Source of the DNA: Oscillospiraceae bacterium
GTDB taxonomy: Bacteria; Bacillota; Clostridia; Oscillospirales; Oscillospiraceae
Length of the DNA stretch: 8,551 nucleotides
Assembly: GCA_017399325.1 (NCBI GenBank)
Contig: JAFQDY010000150.1
Span: 1 to 8,551, forward strand
Reading direction: 5' to 3'
How positions within the stretch are numbered: position 1 is the first letter of the stretch; each line of letters begins with the position of its first letter. This document shows positions 1-6,341 of this stretch, in pieces. Under the pieces are notes generated by a model. That model ran no database searches. It worked only from the letters and a program-made list of their open reading frames with translations, and was not told where the DNA came from. Both the position numbers and the translations under genes were made by a program.

Positions 1-51
1 TAGCACCTAAAAAGGATGGGGATTTTCTTGAGATAAGGAAAAAACCGCAGG

Positions 52-78
52 AATCCTTGGTGGATTGCCAGGATTTTT
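52..78. terminator. possible weak terminator beyond the tetR gene
   Basis: AATCCT (52-57) pairs with AGGATT (70-75). With one bulged base, two more G-C pairs form inside (59-60 with 68-69), leaving a 7-nt loop. On the plus strand the stem runs into T74-T78. On the minus strand, the tetR direction, it is followed after seven bases by a run of six T (complement of 40-45). The stem is short and AT-rich, so termination in either direction is uncertain. Nothing else gene-like is seen in 1-158. Confidence 0.3.
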
Positions 79-158
79 GACGCAATATCGAGGAAATCCG
101 CGCCTTTTTAGGCAATTTATCACTATGGCGCACTGCCCAACCAAGGGGGATGTTTTGA

Positions 159-905
159 TTATGTGTTCGGTGTGTCGGGGGTGTCCTGCTCGGTCGTCTG
201 GGTTTTTCGCAGGCTGGTGTAATACTCGGTGGAGATCAAAGAAAGGGAATCGGCAGATTCGATGGCGGGAACGCCGAGGCGAACGCCGTCTGTATGGATA
301 CCGGAAAGATAGGCGGCGGTGAGCCGTCCCACCCGTTCGATAATGTCATATTCTTTATCTCTTGAGAACAGGGAATCCAAAATGCATCCCCGCAGGATCA
401 CGGCAAGATCATCGGCAGCCTGCTTCACATCTGTGCCGTCTGCCAGAATGCCGTCTTCCTCGCATTCTCGCAGCGCCTGCTGGAGGATCACATAGAGCAG
501 CCGGTCGTCGGAGAGCACATAGGTGCTTTTGTCAGCGCTTTTCAGCAGATTGATATAATGGATGCGCAGGAGGGATTTTTCTTCCTGCTGGTCGTGGTAG
601 TCGTGGATCTTTGCCACATACTGGAGGAAAAGCAGGATCTTCTCCATGCCTCTTGTGCCGGACAGCAATTCATCCCGAATGCTGATATACTGGTTTTCGG
701 TCACGCCTACGATCTCGGAGACGATGTCGTTCAAACCCTGAAAATAATTATAAAAAAGGCCTCTGGAGCAGCCGGTCCGCTCCTGAATATCGTCAACCGT
801 AAAGCCGTCGATTCCTTTTTCTTCTACCAAAGCGATGGCGGCGGAAAGGATCCGCTCTCTGGTTTCGCGGGCCTGGCGTTTGCGCTTTGAATCGGTCTTT
901 TTCAT
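159..905 (-). CDS. TetR/AcrR-family transcriptional regulator
   Basis: A 248-residue DNA-binding regulator, probably a ligand-responsive repressor of the divergent operon. After a basic N-terminus (KRKRQARETRERI), residues 16-60 form the classic TetR three-helix head: ILSAAIALVEEKG, then a helix-turn-helix at about 37-56 (TVDDIQERTGCSRGLFYNYF), ending in the signature LFYNYF. The rest (about 60-225) is the variable helical ligand/dimer domain, which gives no ligand clue. The C-terminus ends in a low-complexity Thr/Asp/Pro tail (TEQDTPDTPNT). The start is supported by a perfect AGGAGG six bases upstream of the ATG and by a consensus-like promoter on the same strand. In this setting an acyl-CoA or free acid of the pathway would be a natural inducer; that is inference. 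The family call is secure, the ligand unknown. Confidence 0.93.
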   Translation of the reverse strand: MKKTDSKRKRQARETRERILSAAIALVEEKGIDGFTVDDIQERTGCSRGLFYNYFQGLNDIVSEIVGVTENQYISIRDELLSGTRGMEKILLFLQYVAKIHDYHDQQEEKSLLRIHYINLLKSADKSTYVLSDDRLLYVILQQALRECEEDGILADGTDVKQAADDLAVILRGCILDSLFSRDKEYDIIERVGRLTAAYLSGIHTDGVRLGVPAIESADSLSLISTEYYTSLRKTQTTEQDTPDTPNT

Positions 906-942
906 ATGCAGCCTCCTGTTCTCTCCTGTGGGACACAGTTCT

Positions 943-972
943 ATTGTAATCCAAAGTTATGAAATATGTCAA
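943..972 (-). promoter_or_regulatory. sigma-A-type promoter of the tetR gene
   Basis: Read on the minus strand, a perfect -35 TTGACA (972-967) is followed after 18 bp by a -10 TACAAT (948-943, one mismatch to consensus). Transcription would begin near 936, about 30 nt upstream of the tetR ATG and just before its AGGAGG site. The promoter lies about 40 bp from the operator-like array at 1012-1047. Confidence 0.7.
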
Positions 973-1011
973 GTTGAAAGGAAACAAAAACTGTTTTGAA
1001 AAACGCGACAA

Positions 1012-1047
1012 TTCATTGACTCGTTCATTGACTCGTTCAATGAATCG
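1012..1047. promoter_or_regulatory. probable TetR operator: three tandem 12-bp repeats with an inverted repeat
   Basis: Two perfect tandem copies of TTCATTGACTCG (1012-1023 and 1024-1035) are followed by a third copy with two changes, TTCAATGAATCG (1036-1047). The second and third copies together form a perfect inverted repeat: TTCATTGA (1024-1031), spacer CTCGT, TCAATGAA (1037-1044). The core TGA-CTCGT-TCA appears twice, 12 bp apart, which would suit two TetR-type dimers side by side. The array sits in the divergent intergenic region and runs directly into TATAAA (1048-1053), a possible -10 element with a poor -35 (TTCATT, 18 bp upstream). Assignment to the adjacent regulator is an inference from position and symmetry. 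Confidence 0.6.
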
Positions 1048-1079
1048 TATAAATTTTTCATTATAGCAGATAAAAAATT

Positions 1080-1105
1080 ATTTGTCAACATTTTTCTTGA
1101 CAAAT
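1080..1105. repeat. 9-bp inverted repeat overlapping the operon promoter
   Basis: ATTTGTCAA (1080-1088) and TTGACAAAT (1097-1105) are perfect inverted copies separated by 8 bases. The right arm contains the TTGACA -35 of the candidate operon promoter, so a protein bound here could occlude polymerase. It lies upstream of the predicted transcription start, which argues for a DNA-level site rather than an RNA hairpin. It differs from the 12-bp array apart from the shared TTGAC, so it may be a different site. Confidence 0.4.
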
Positions 1106-1124
1106 TCTGAAAAATATGTAATAT
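1097..1124 (+). promoter_or_regulatory. candidate promoter of the acyl-CoA operon
   Basis: A perfect -35 TTGACA (1097-1102) and a -10-like TAATAT (1119-1124, four of six matches) are 16 bp apart. The start would be near 1131, giving a leader of about 60 nt before the first gene. The leader holds only a small CGGTA-GAG-TACCG symmetry (1137-1149), and no riboswitch was recognised. An alternative promoter uses TATAAA at 1048-1053. Confidence 0.45.
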
Positions 1125-1179
1125 TCAAATTAAGATCGGTAGAGTACCGTGTCCAAAGGATTTTATCACATTGATGAAC

Positions 1180-1186
1180 AGGAGGG
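1180..1186 (+). promoter_or_regulatory. ribosome binding site fixing the VOC gene start
   Basis: AGGAGGG ends five bases before the ATG at 1192. The in-frame TTG (1171) and ATG (1174) lie upstream of or against this site and have no good site of their own, so 1192 is the preferred start. Confidence 0.75.
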
Positions 1187-1191
1187 TGTTT

Positions 1192-1590
1192 ATGCCTGCG
1201 GAAAGAATTGCCCATGTGGGCGTAGTTGCTGCCGATGGCAACAAGATGGTCTCTTTCTTTGTGGAGCATCTGGGCGGCATTTTGGAGAGTCGCACGGAAT
1301 ATCCCGAACGGATGCAGATCTCCAGTATGGTTCGTATCGGAGAGTGTCAACTTGAAATTATGGAGGGCACTTCCCCCGAAGGTGTGGTGGGCAAGTTCCT
1401 GGAAAAGCGGGGACCCGGCCTGCACCATATTTCCATTCAGGTCAAGGATCTGGTGGGCCTGACTGCCGAACTGGAGGGCAAGGGAATTGCGCTCATCGAT
1501 AAAGATCTGACCGACCCTGTGGTCCACGTGGCCTTTATCTCCCCCAAAGCCACCGGCGGCGTGTTGGTGGAAATGTATGAGTATCTGTAA
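1192..1590 (+). CDS. VOC-superfamily protein, methylmalonyl-CoA epimerase-like
   Basis: A 132-residue protein of the vicinal-oxygen-chelate fold that closely resembles methylmalonyl-CoA epimerase in length and motifs: RIAHVGVV near the N-terminus, FLEKRGPGLHHISI in the middle, and PKATGGVLVEMYE at the end. By-eye alignment places metal ligands at His8, Gln53, His79 and Glu127, with Glu36 near the position of a proposed catalytic acid/base, so the active site looks intact. Such enzymes invert the alpha-carbon of 2-methyl-malonyl-type thioesters. No methylmalonyl-CoA mutase or carboxylase gene lies in the window, so the true substrate may be another alpha-substituted acyl-CoA of this pathway. 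It is the first gene of the operon; the start rests on AGGAGGG at 1180-1186. The family is secure, the exact substrate is not. Confidence 0.82.
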   Translation: MPAERIAHVGVVAADGNKMVSFFVEHLGGILESRTEYPERMQISSMVRIGECQLEIMEGTSPEGVVGKFLEKRGPGLHHISIQVKDLVGLTAELEGKGIALIDKDLTDPVVHVAFISPKATGGVLVEMYEYL

Positions 1591-1638
1591 AAAGAGCCTT
1601 TGGCTGTGTGCCGGGCGTTATTTATGAGGTGATTTGGA

Positions 1639-2847
1639 ATGAAAAAAATGTTTGAAGGCGTCCGCGTCATTGACTTCGGCAACAATGTGGCCGGTCCTCT
1701 GTGCGCCGCCATGCTGGCCGATTTCGGCGCAGATGTCATTAAAGTGGAAAAACCCGTTCTGGGTGACGATAGCCACGGCTTTACCCCCTATGTGGAAGGC
1801 AAAAGCCTGACCAATCTGTGGCTCAACCGGGGCAAGCGCTCTGTGGTGCTGGATGTAAAAAATCCCGAGGGCAAGCGCCTGTTCAAGGAACTGCTCAAGA
1901 CCGCGGATGTGCTCATCGAGAGTTTCAAGCCCGGCGTTATGGCCCGTCTGGGCTTAAGTTGGGAGGATCTGCATCCGGAGTTTCCCCACTTGATCATGTT
2001 CTCTGCTTCTGCTTTCGGACAGAATGGCCCTTACCGGGATCTGCCCGGCTACGATATGATCGCCCAGGCTGTCAGCGGACTGATCGAAACCACCGGCTAT
2101 GGCGAACTGCCTGCCGTCAAGATCGGTCCTTCTATCTGTGACTATGCCTGCGCCTACAACGGTTTCGGCGCCATCGCCGGCTCTTTGTACTACCGCGACC
2201 ACGGCGGCAACGGCGAGGGTCAGCATATCGACATCGCGCTGGCCGAATGCGGTCTGGCTATGAATGACCACACCGAACTTGCCATTTGCGATCCTTCTAC
2301 CCATCGGGCCGGCAACCACCACGTGATCCTGGGACCCTACGGCGTATTCAATGCCAACGACGGCAGTATTACCATCGCTGCGCTGAATCCCAAACTGTGG
2401 GAGATCCTGTGCAATCTGATGGGCAGACCCGAACTGATAGACGACCCGGATCTGAACACCAGCGGCAAGCGGGCCATCCCCGCCAACCGGGAACGTGTGG
2501 TGGAAGCCATCGAAGGTTGGCTGAACACGCTGCCCAGCATTGACGAAGCCCAGAGGATCTTGCGGGAAGCAGGCGTTCCCTGCGCCAAGATCACGAAACT
2601 GAAGGATCTGCAGTACGACGAGCACTTTATTGCCCGGGATATGATCATCGACTTCCCCACACCCCAACTTTCCGTTCCCACCGTCAAGGCCCGTGGCGAG
2701 CATATCCACCTGTCCGCTACACCTGCCGAGATCAAACCCGGTCCGGAACTGAATCAGCACGCCGATGAAGTTTTCAAAGGCGAACTTGGTTTTACCGATC
2801 AGCAAATGGCGGATCTGACCGCCGCAGGCGCATTCGGAAAACAGTAA
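1639..2847 (+). CDS. family III CoA-transferase (CaiB/BaiF type)
   Basis: A 402-residue class III acyl-CoA transferase, which moves CoA between carboxylic acids through an aspartyl intermediate. Visible landmarks are the N-terminal LxGVRVIDFGNNVAGP-like segment and ADFGADVIKVEKP, LNRGKRSVVLDVKNPEG, SAFGQNGPYRDLPGYD, and GEGQHIDIALAE. The likely catalytic Asp is Asp168 in GPSICDYACAYNG. At the position where alpha-methylacyl-CoA racemases carry a GHD histidine this protein has Tyr138 (GYD), so transferase is favoured over racemase. Length is normal for the family. GAGGTG lies seven bases before the ATG, and the gene follows the VOC gene by 48 bp. It probably activates the pathway acid (compare BbsEF, CaiB, FldA and Frc); donor and acceptor cannot be deduced. 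Confidence 0.9.
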   Translation: MKKMFEGVRVIDFGNNVAGPLCAAMLADFGADVIKVEKPVLGDDSHGFTPYVEGKSLTNLWLNRGKRSVVLDVKNPEGKRLFKELLKTADVLIESFKPGVMARLGLSWEDLHPEFPHLIMFSASAFGQNGPYRDLPGYDMIAQAVSGLIETTGYGELPAVKIGPSICDYACAYNGFGAIAGSLYYRDHGGNGEGQHIDIALAECGLAMNDHTELAICDPSTHRAGNHHVILGPYGVFNANDGSITIAALNPKLWEILCNLMGRPELIDDPDLNTSGKRAIPANRERVVEAIEGWLNTLPSIDEAQRILREAGVPCAKITKLKDLQYDEHFIARDMIIDFPTPQLSVPTVKARGEHIHLSATPAEIKPGPELNQHADEVFKGELGFTDQQMADLTAAGAFGKQ

Positions 2848-2881
2848 AAAATTGAATTTTTAAGAAAGAAGGACAATAAAT

Positions 2882-3640
2882 ATGGCTATCAAAGAAGGAC
2901 GCGTTGCGATCGTAACAGGCGCTGCACAGGGTATTGGCTACGGCGTAGCCAAGCGGCTGGCGGCTGCAGGCGCCAGAGTGGCGCTTATTGATATTAAGGA
3001 AGAGGCGGTCAAGGCTGCCGTTGACGAGATCGCCGCTGCCGGCGGTACGGCTATGTGTCTGGTAGGCGATGTGGGCCTGAAAGCCGATGCCGACCGTATG
3101 GTGCAAACGGTGGTGGATGTATGGGGCACTGTGGATATCCTGGTCAACAATGCCGGTATCAACCGGGACGCCATCTTCTACAAGATGACCGAGCAGCAGT
3201 GGGACGATGTGATCCGCGTCAACTTAAAGAGTATGTTCCTGATGACCCAGGCCTGCTATTGGCCTATGCGTAACCAAAAGTACGGCCGCATCATCTGTAT
3301 GTCTTCCTCCGCTTGCCGGGGTAATGTCGGTCAGGCCAATTATTCCGCGACCAAAGCCGGTGTCATTGCATTCTCCAATGTCATCGCGCTGGAAAACGCC
3401 AAGCACGGTATTACCTGCAACACCATCTGCCCGGGCACCATTGAGAGCCCCATGCTCCATTCTGTGCCCGACAGCGTTCTTGAGGACTGGAAAAAGGCCC
3501 AGCCTACCGGTCATTTCGGAACGCCCGATGATATTGCGGAAGCTGTTTTGTTCTTCGCCAGCGAAGATTCCGGCTTCATCAGCGGCCAGCACATCTGGGT
3601 GGACGGCGCTATGCAGACCGGCCTGAAGGCAAAGGGATAA
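2882..3640 (+). CDS. SDR-family 3-hydroxyacyl-CoA dehydrogenase / 3-oxoacyl reductase
   Basis: A 252-residue classical short-chain dehydrogenase/reductase of the FabG/PhaB type. The cofactor-binding TGAAQGIG is at residues 12-19 and NNAG follows in DILVNNAGINRD. The catalytic residues are Ser141, Tyr154 and Lys158 (YSATK), with PGTIESPM after them and the family C-terminus SGQHIWVDGAM. Asp37 at the end of the second strand (VALIDIK) suggests NAD(H) rather than NADP(H). With a MaoC hydratase and a thiolase in the same operon it most likely interconverts a 3-hydroxyacyl-CoA and a 3-oxoacyl-CoA; in the bbs operon SDR proteins (BbsCD) do the equivalent step. AAGGA lies eight bases before the start. 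Stereochemistry and chain length are unknown. Confidence 0.9.
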   Translation: MAIKEGRVAIVTGAAQGIGYGVAKRLAAAGARVALIDIKEEAVKAAVDEIAAAGGTAMCLVGDVGLKADADRMVQTVVDVWGTVDILVNNAGINRDAIFYKMTEQQWDDVIRVNLKSMFLMTQACYWPMRNQKYGRIICMSSSACRGNVGQANYSATKAGVIAFSNVIALENAKHGITCNTICPGTIESPMLHSVPDSVLEDWKKAQPTGHFGTPDDIAEAVLFFASEDSGFISGQHIWVDGAMQTGLKAKG

Positions 3641-3658
3641 AAGAGAAAAGGAAACTGA

Positions 3659-3694
3659 GGGCAACACCATCCGTTTCGGCGGGTGGTGTTGTCC
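3659..3694 (+). other. strong intercistronic RNA hairpin without a U-tract
   Basis: In the 88-bp gap after the SDR gene, bases 3659-3673 pair with 3680-3694 in an uninterrupted 15-bp stem (13 Watson-Crick pairs, two G-U) around a six-base loop, TTTCGG. No T-run follows, so it is not a standard intrinsic terminator. It lies 22 bases upstream of the AGGAGG of the next gene. An mRNA-stabilising or processing element that sets different expression of the genes on either side is the likeliest role; that role is inferred. Confidence 0.65.
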
Positions 3695-3728
3695 GCCAAG
3701 TCAAGACTATGTATCAGGAGGAAACCCA

Positions 3729-5150
3729 ATGATCGGAATCAAACGCTGCGGTGCGTATGTGCCTTTCAACCGACTGACGCGAAAGAAGATCGGAGAGGCC
3801 TACGGAAAAAAGACACCCCCCGGCGAGCGCGCCGTTGCCAACTATGACGAAGACAGCATTACTATGGCTGTTGCAGCAGCGCTGGATTGTACTGCCGGCT
3901 ATGATACAAAGAAACTGGACGGCGTATATTTCGCCTCCACCACCGCCCCTTATGACGAAAAACAGTGCGCCACCGTACTGTCCGGCGCGCTGGACACCCG
4001 AAAAGAGATCCGCACCGCCGATTTTGCAGGCACACTGCGGGCCGGTTCTGCCGCGATGCTTGCAGCTGCCGACGCTGCAGCGGCAGGCAAGGAGATCCTG
4101 GTGGGCATTGCCGATTGCCGTTTGGGCGCGGCTGACGGCCCCAACGAACTGAACTTCGGTGATGGCGGCGCAGCATTTTTGATGGGCGACACAGATGTGA
4201 TCGCCGAAATCACTGCCACCGCCAACATTTCTGCCGACTTCCACGACCTGTGGCGGGATAAAGAAAGCCGGTTCGTCCGTCTGTGGGAAGACCGCTTTGC
4301 CATCGAGGAATTCTATAACAAAGTTATGCTGAAGGCCGGCAAGACCGTTATGGAAAAGGCAGGTTTGCAGCCTTCGGACTTTTCCAAAGTGGTTATCTAC
4401 GCCCATGTGGCCCGCTATCAGGCGGCTATGGCCAAAAAGTTAGGTTTTGCGCCGGAACAGGTCCAGGACGGAAACTATGTGATGGTGGGCAACACCGGCG
4501 CTGCCTGCGCGCCTATGATGCTGGTAGGCGCTTTGGAGACCGCTGCCCCCGGCGATAAGATCCTCTATTTGGGTTATGGCGAGGGTTGCGACGCCATCGT
4601 CTTTACGGTGACCGAGGCCATTGAACAGCCCGGCGCCCGGCCCAATCTGACCCGACGGATCAACAATAAAAAGAACACGATGAACTATGAGAAGTATCTG
4701 CGTTGGCGGGGACTTCTCAACTGCGAACCTGCAAGAAGACCCCGGACTATGCGTTCTTCGCTGCCGGAATACTACCGGATCCCCGAGAAGAATCTGGCCC
4801 TCTACGGCTGCCGCTGCAAAAAGTGCGGAACGCCCCAGTTCCCGCCCACCCGTATCTGTGTGGAGTGTAATGCGGTGGACGAAACAGAGCCTTACCGTTT
4901 CTACGGACGCAACGCGGTGATCCAGACCTTTACCGTTGACTATCTGGCAGAATCCCAGGATCCGCCCAATGTGGTTGCGGTGGTGGATTTTGGAGGCGGC
5001 GGCCGTATGTTCACCTTCCTGGTGGATGCGGAACTGGATCAGGTCAAGGTAGGCGCGCCGGTGGAAATGACCTTCCGGTGTCTCCAGACTGTAGACGGTA
5101 TCCGCACATACTTCTGGAAGGCAGTACTGAAACTGCAAAAGGAGGATTGA
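3729..5150 (+). CDS. HMG-CoA synthase-like / DUF35 (zinc ribbon-OB fold) fusion, thiolase-complex subunit
   Basis: A 473-residue two-domain protein. Residues 1-300 resemble archaeal HMG-CoA synthase: IGIKRCGAYVPFNRL, NYDEDSITMAV (38-48), ELNFGDGGAAFLMG (140-153), GNTGAACAPMML. After a linker, 350-473 are a DUF35 domain with a zinc ribbon of Cys363, Cys366, Cys377 and Cys380 (CKKCG...FPPTRICVEC), then an OB fold. The expected HMGCS catalytic Cys aligns with Leu103 (ADFAGTLRAGS) and the catalytic Glu with Thr71 (FASTTAPY); only His226 (YAHVARYQ) seems kept. It is therefore unlikely to make HMG-CoA. In archaeal thiolase/HMGCS complexes DUF35 bridges the two enzymes, and PhlA in PhlABC is a comparable non-catalytic partner. 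The thiolase gene follows after four bases. AGGAGG lies seven bases before the start. Confidence 0.85.
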   Translation: MIGIKRCGAYVPFNRLTRKKIGEAYGKKTPPGERAVANYDEDSITMAVAAALDCTAGYDTKKLDGVYFASTTAPYDEKQCATVLSGALDTRKEIRTADFAGTLRAGSAAMLAAADAAAAGKEILVGIADCRLGAADGPNELNFGDGGAAFLMGDTDVIAEITATANISADFHDLWRDKESRFVRLWEDRFAIEEFYNKVMLKAGKTVMEKAGLQPSDFSKVVIYAHVARYQAAMAKKLGFAPEQVQDGNYVMVGNTGAACAPMMLVGALETAAPGDKILYLGYGEGCDAIVFTVTEAIEQPGARPNLTRRINNKKNTMNYEKYLRWRGLLNCEPARRPRTMRSSLPEYYRIPEKNLALYGCRCKKCGTPQFPPTRICVECNAVDETEPYRFYGRNAVIQTFTVDYLAESQDPPNVVAVVDFGGGGRMFTFLVDAELDQVKVGAPVEMTFRCLQTVDGIRTYFWKAVLKLQKED

Positions 5151-5154
5151 GGCA

Positions 5155-6336
5155 ATGGCAATGGGAATCAGAGATAAAGTTGCCGTGATCGGTATGGGCT
5201 GCACCAAGTTTGGCGAGCGCTTCGATTGCAGCATGGAAGACCTGATGGTGGAGGCCGTGCAGGAATGCCTGGCCGATGCCGGTATGGAGATCAATGACAT
5301 TGACGCATTTTGGTTTGGAACGTATTCCTCCGGTCTTGCCGGCGATACCCTTTCCAATCGGCTGAAAATTCAGTATAAGCCGGTGACCCGTGTGGAAAAC
5401 AAATGCTGCACCGGCACCGATGCTTTCCGCAACGCCTGCTATGCCGTTGCTTCCGGCGCCTGCAATGTGGCTATGGCCATCGGCGCAGAGAAATTGAAAG
5501 ACGGCGGCTACAGCGGTCTGGCCATCCCCAACTGGGAAAATGACCGCACCAACCCCGACCCCAGCGCTCCGGCCCTATTTGCGCCCTCTGCCACTGCTTA
5601 TATGGCAAAATACGGCCTGACCGAGGAGCAGATGCGTCATACCTTAAGCCGCATCGAGTACAAAAATCACGCCAACGGCGCCCTCAGCCCCAAGGCAATG
5701 TTCCAGAAGGAAGTGCCCTTTGAGACTATTTTGAACGCGCCTTACATCGCTTATCCGCTTACCATTTACGATTGCTCCGGTGTGGCTGACGGCTGCGCCT
5801 GCGCCATCGTGGTGCGCACCGAGGATGCGAAAAAGTACCGGGCAGACCCCATGTATGTGAAGGCTCTGCAGATCGCTGCAGGTCCTGCCCACAGCGAAAA
5901 GCACCAGAGTTACGACTTCACCACCGTGGTGGAGACCCAAAAAGCCGCCGCGGCGGCCTATGCTGAGGCAGGCATCACAGACCCCCGGAAGGAGATATCC
6001 TTGGCGGAAGTCCACGACTGTTTCTCCATTACCGAACTGATGCTCTACGAGGATCTGGGTTTCAGTGAACGGGGACAGGGTTGGAAGGACGCAATGGACG
6101 GCGTATTTGACCGGGACGGCGAACTTCCTGTCAATATCTCCGGCGGCCTGAAGTCCTTCGGTCACCCCATCGGCGCCACCGGTATCCGGATGCTCTATGA
6201 GTCCTGGCTTCAGTTCCACGGTCGGGCCGGCGCCCGCCAGCGGGACAATATGAAACTGGGTATGACCCACAATATGGGCGGCACGCCCTATTCCTGCGTT
6301 TCTGCCGTGTCCATCGTGGGTACAGAACTGGGTTAA
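5155..6336 (+). CDS. SCP-x/archaeal-type thiolase (acetyl-CoA C-acyltransferase-like)
   Basis: A 393-residue thiolase of the non-canonical branch that works with DUF35 partners (archaeal acetoacetyl-CoA thiolase, BbsB, PhlC). The nucleophile is Cys84 in VENKCCTGTDAFRNA (Cys85 is next to it). His287 lies in EVHDCFSITELMLYEDLGF, His337 in GGLKSFGHPIGATG, and MTHNMGGTPYS near the C-terminus replaces the second-Cys CxG motif of classical thiolases. It should cleave a 3-oxoacyl-CoA with CoA, or run the reverse condensation, in complex with the preceding fusion protein. Keeping the Cys argues against an Ltp2-type steroid aldolase, which has lost it. The gene starts four bases after its partner stops, with GGAGG inside the end of that gene, so the two are probably translationally coupled. 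An ATG at 5161 is a less likely alternative start. Confidence 0.92.
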   Translation: MAMGIRDKVAVIGMGCTKFGERFDCSMEDLMVEAVQECLADAGMEINDIDAFWFGTYSSGLAGDTLSNRLKIQYKPVTRVENKCCTGTDAFRNACYAVASGACNVAMAIGAEKLKDGGYSGLAIPNWENDRTNPDPSAPALFAPSATAYMAKYGLTEEQMRHTLSRIEYKNHANGALSPKAMFQKEVPFETILNAPYIAYPLTIYDCSGVADGCACAIVVRTEDAKKYRADPMYVKALQIAAGPAHSEKHQSYDFTTVVETQKAAAAAYAEAGITDPRKEISLAEVHDCFSITELMLYEDLGFSERGQGWKDAMDGVFDRDGELPVNISGGLKSFGHPIGATGIRMLYESWLQFHGRAGARQRDNMKLGMTHNMGGTPYSCVSAVSIVGTELG

Positions 6337-6341
6337 CAGCC

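Noticed and set aside
1171..1191. TTG or ATG start for the VOC gene at 1171 or 1174
   Set aside because: These codons overlap the AGGAGGG that serves the ATG at 1192, and the VOC fold begins just after 1192.
1954..2805. Long minus-strand open frame (283 codons) opposite the family III CoA-transferase gene; similar ones at 3714-4406, 4440-5357, 5644-6270, 6333-7040 and 7507-8511
   Set aside because: Each lies opposite a well-supported plus-strand enzyme gene, shows no recognisable domain, and is explained by the codon bias of GC-rich genes.
1639..2847. Reading the family III protein as an alpha-methylacyl-CoA racemase
   Set aside because: The racemase histidine position (GHD) is a tyrosine here (GYD, Tyr138), whereas the transferase Asp168 is present.
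3729..6336. Mevalonate-pathway acetoacetyl-CoA thiolase plus HMG-CoA synthase
   Set aside because: The synthase-like half seems to lack the catalytic Cys and Glu, no other mevalonate gene is present, and the neighbours are beta-oxidation enzymes.
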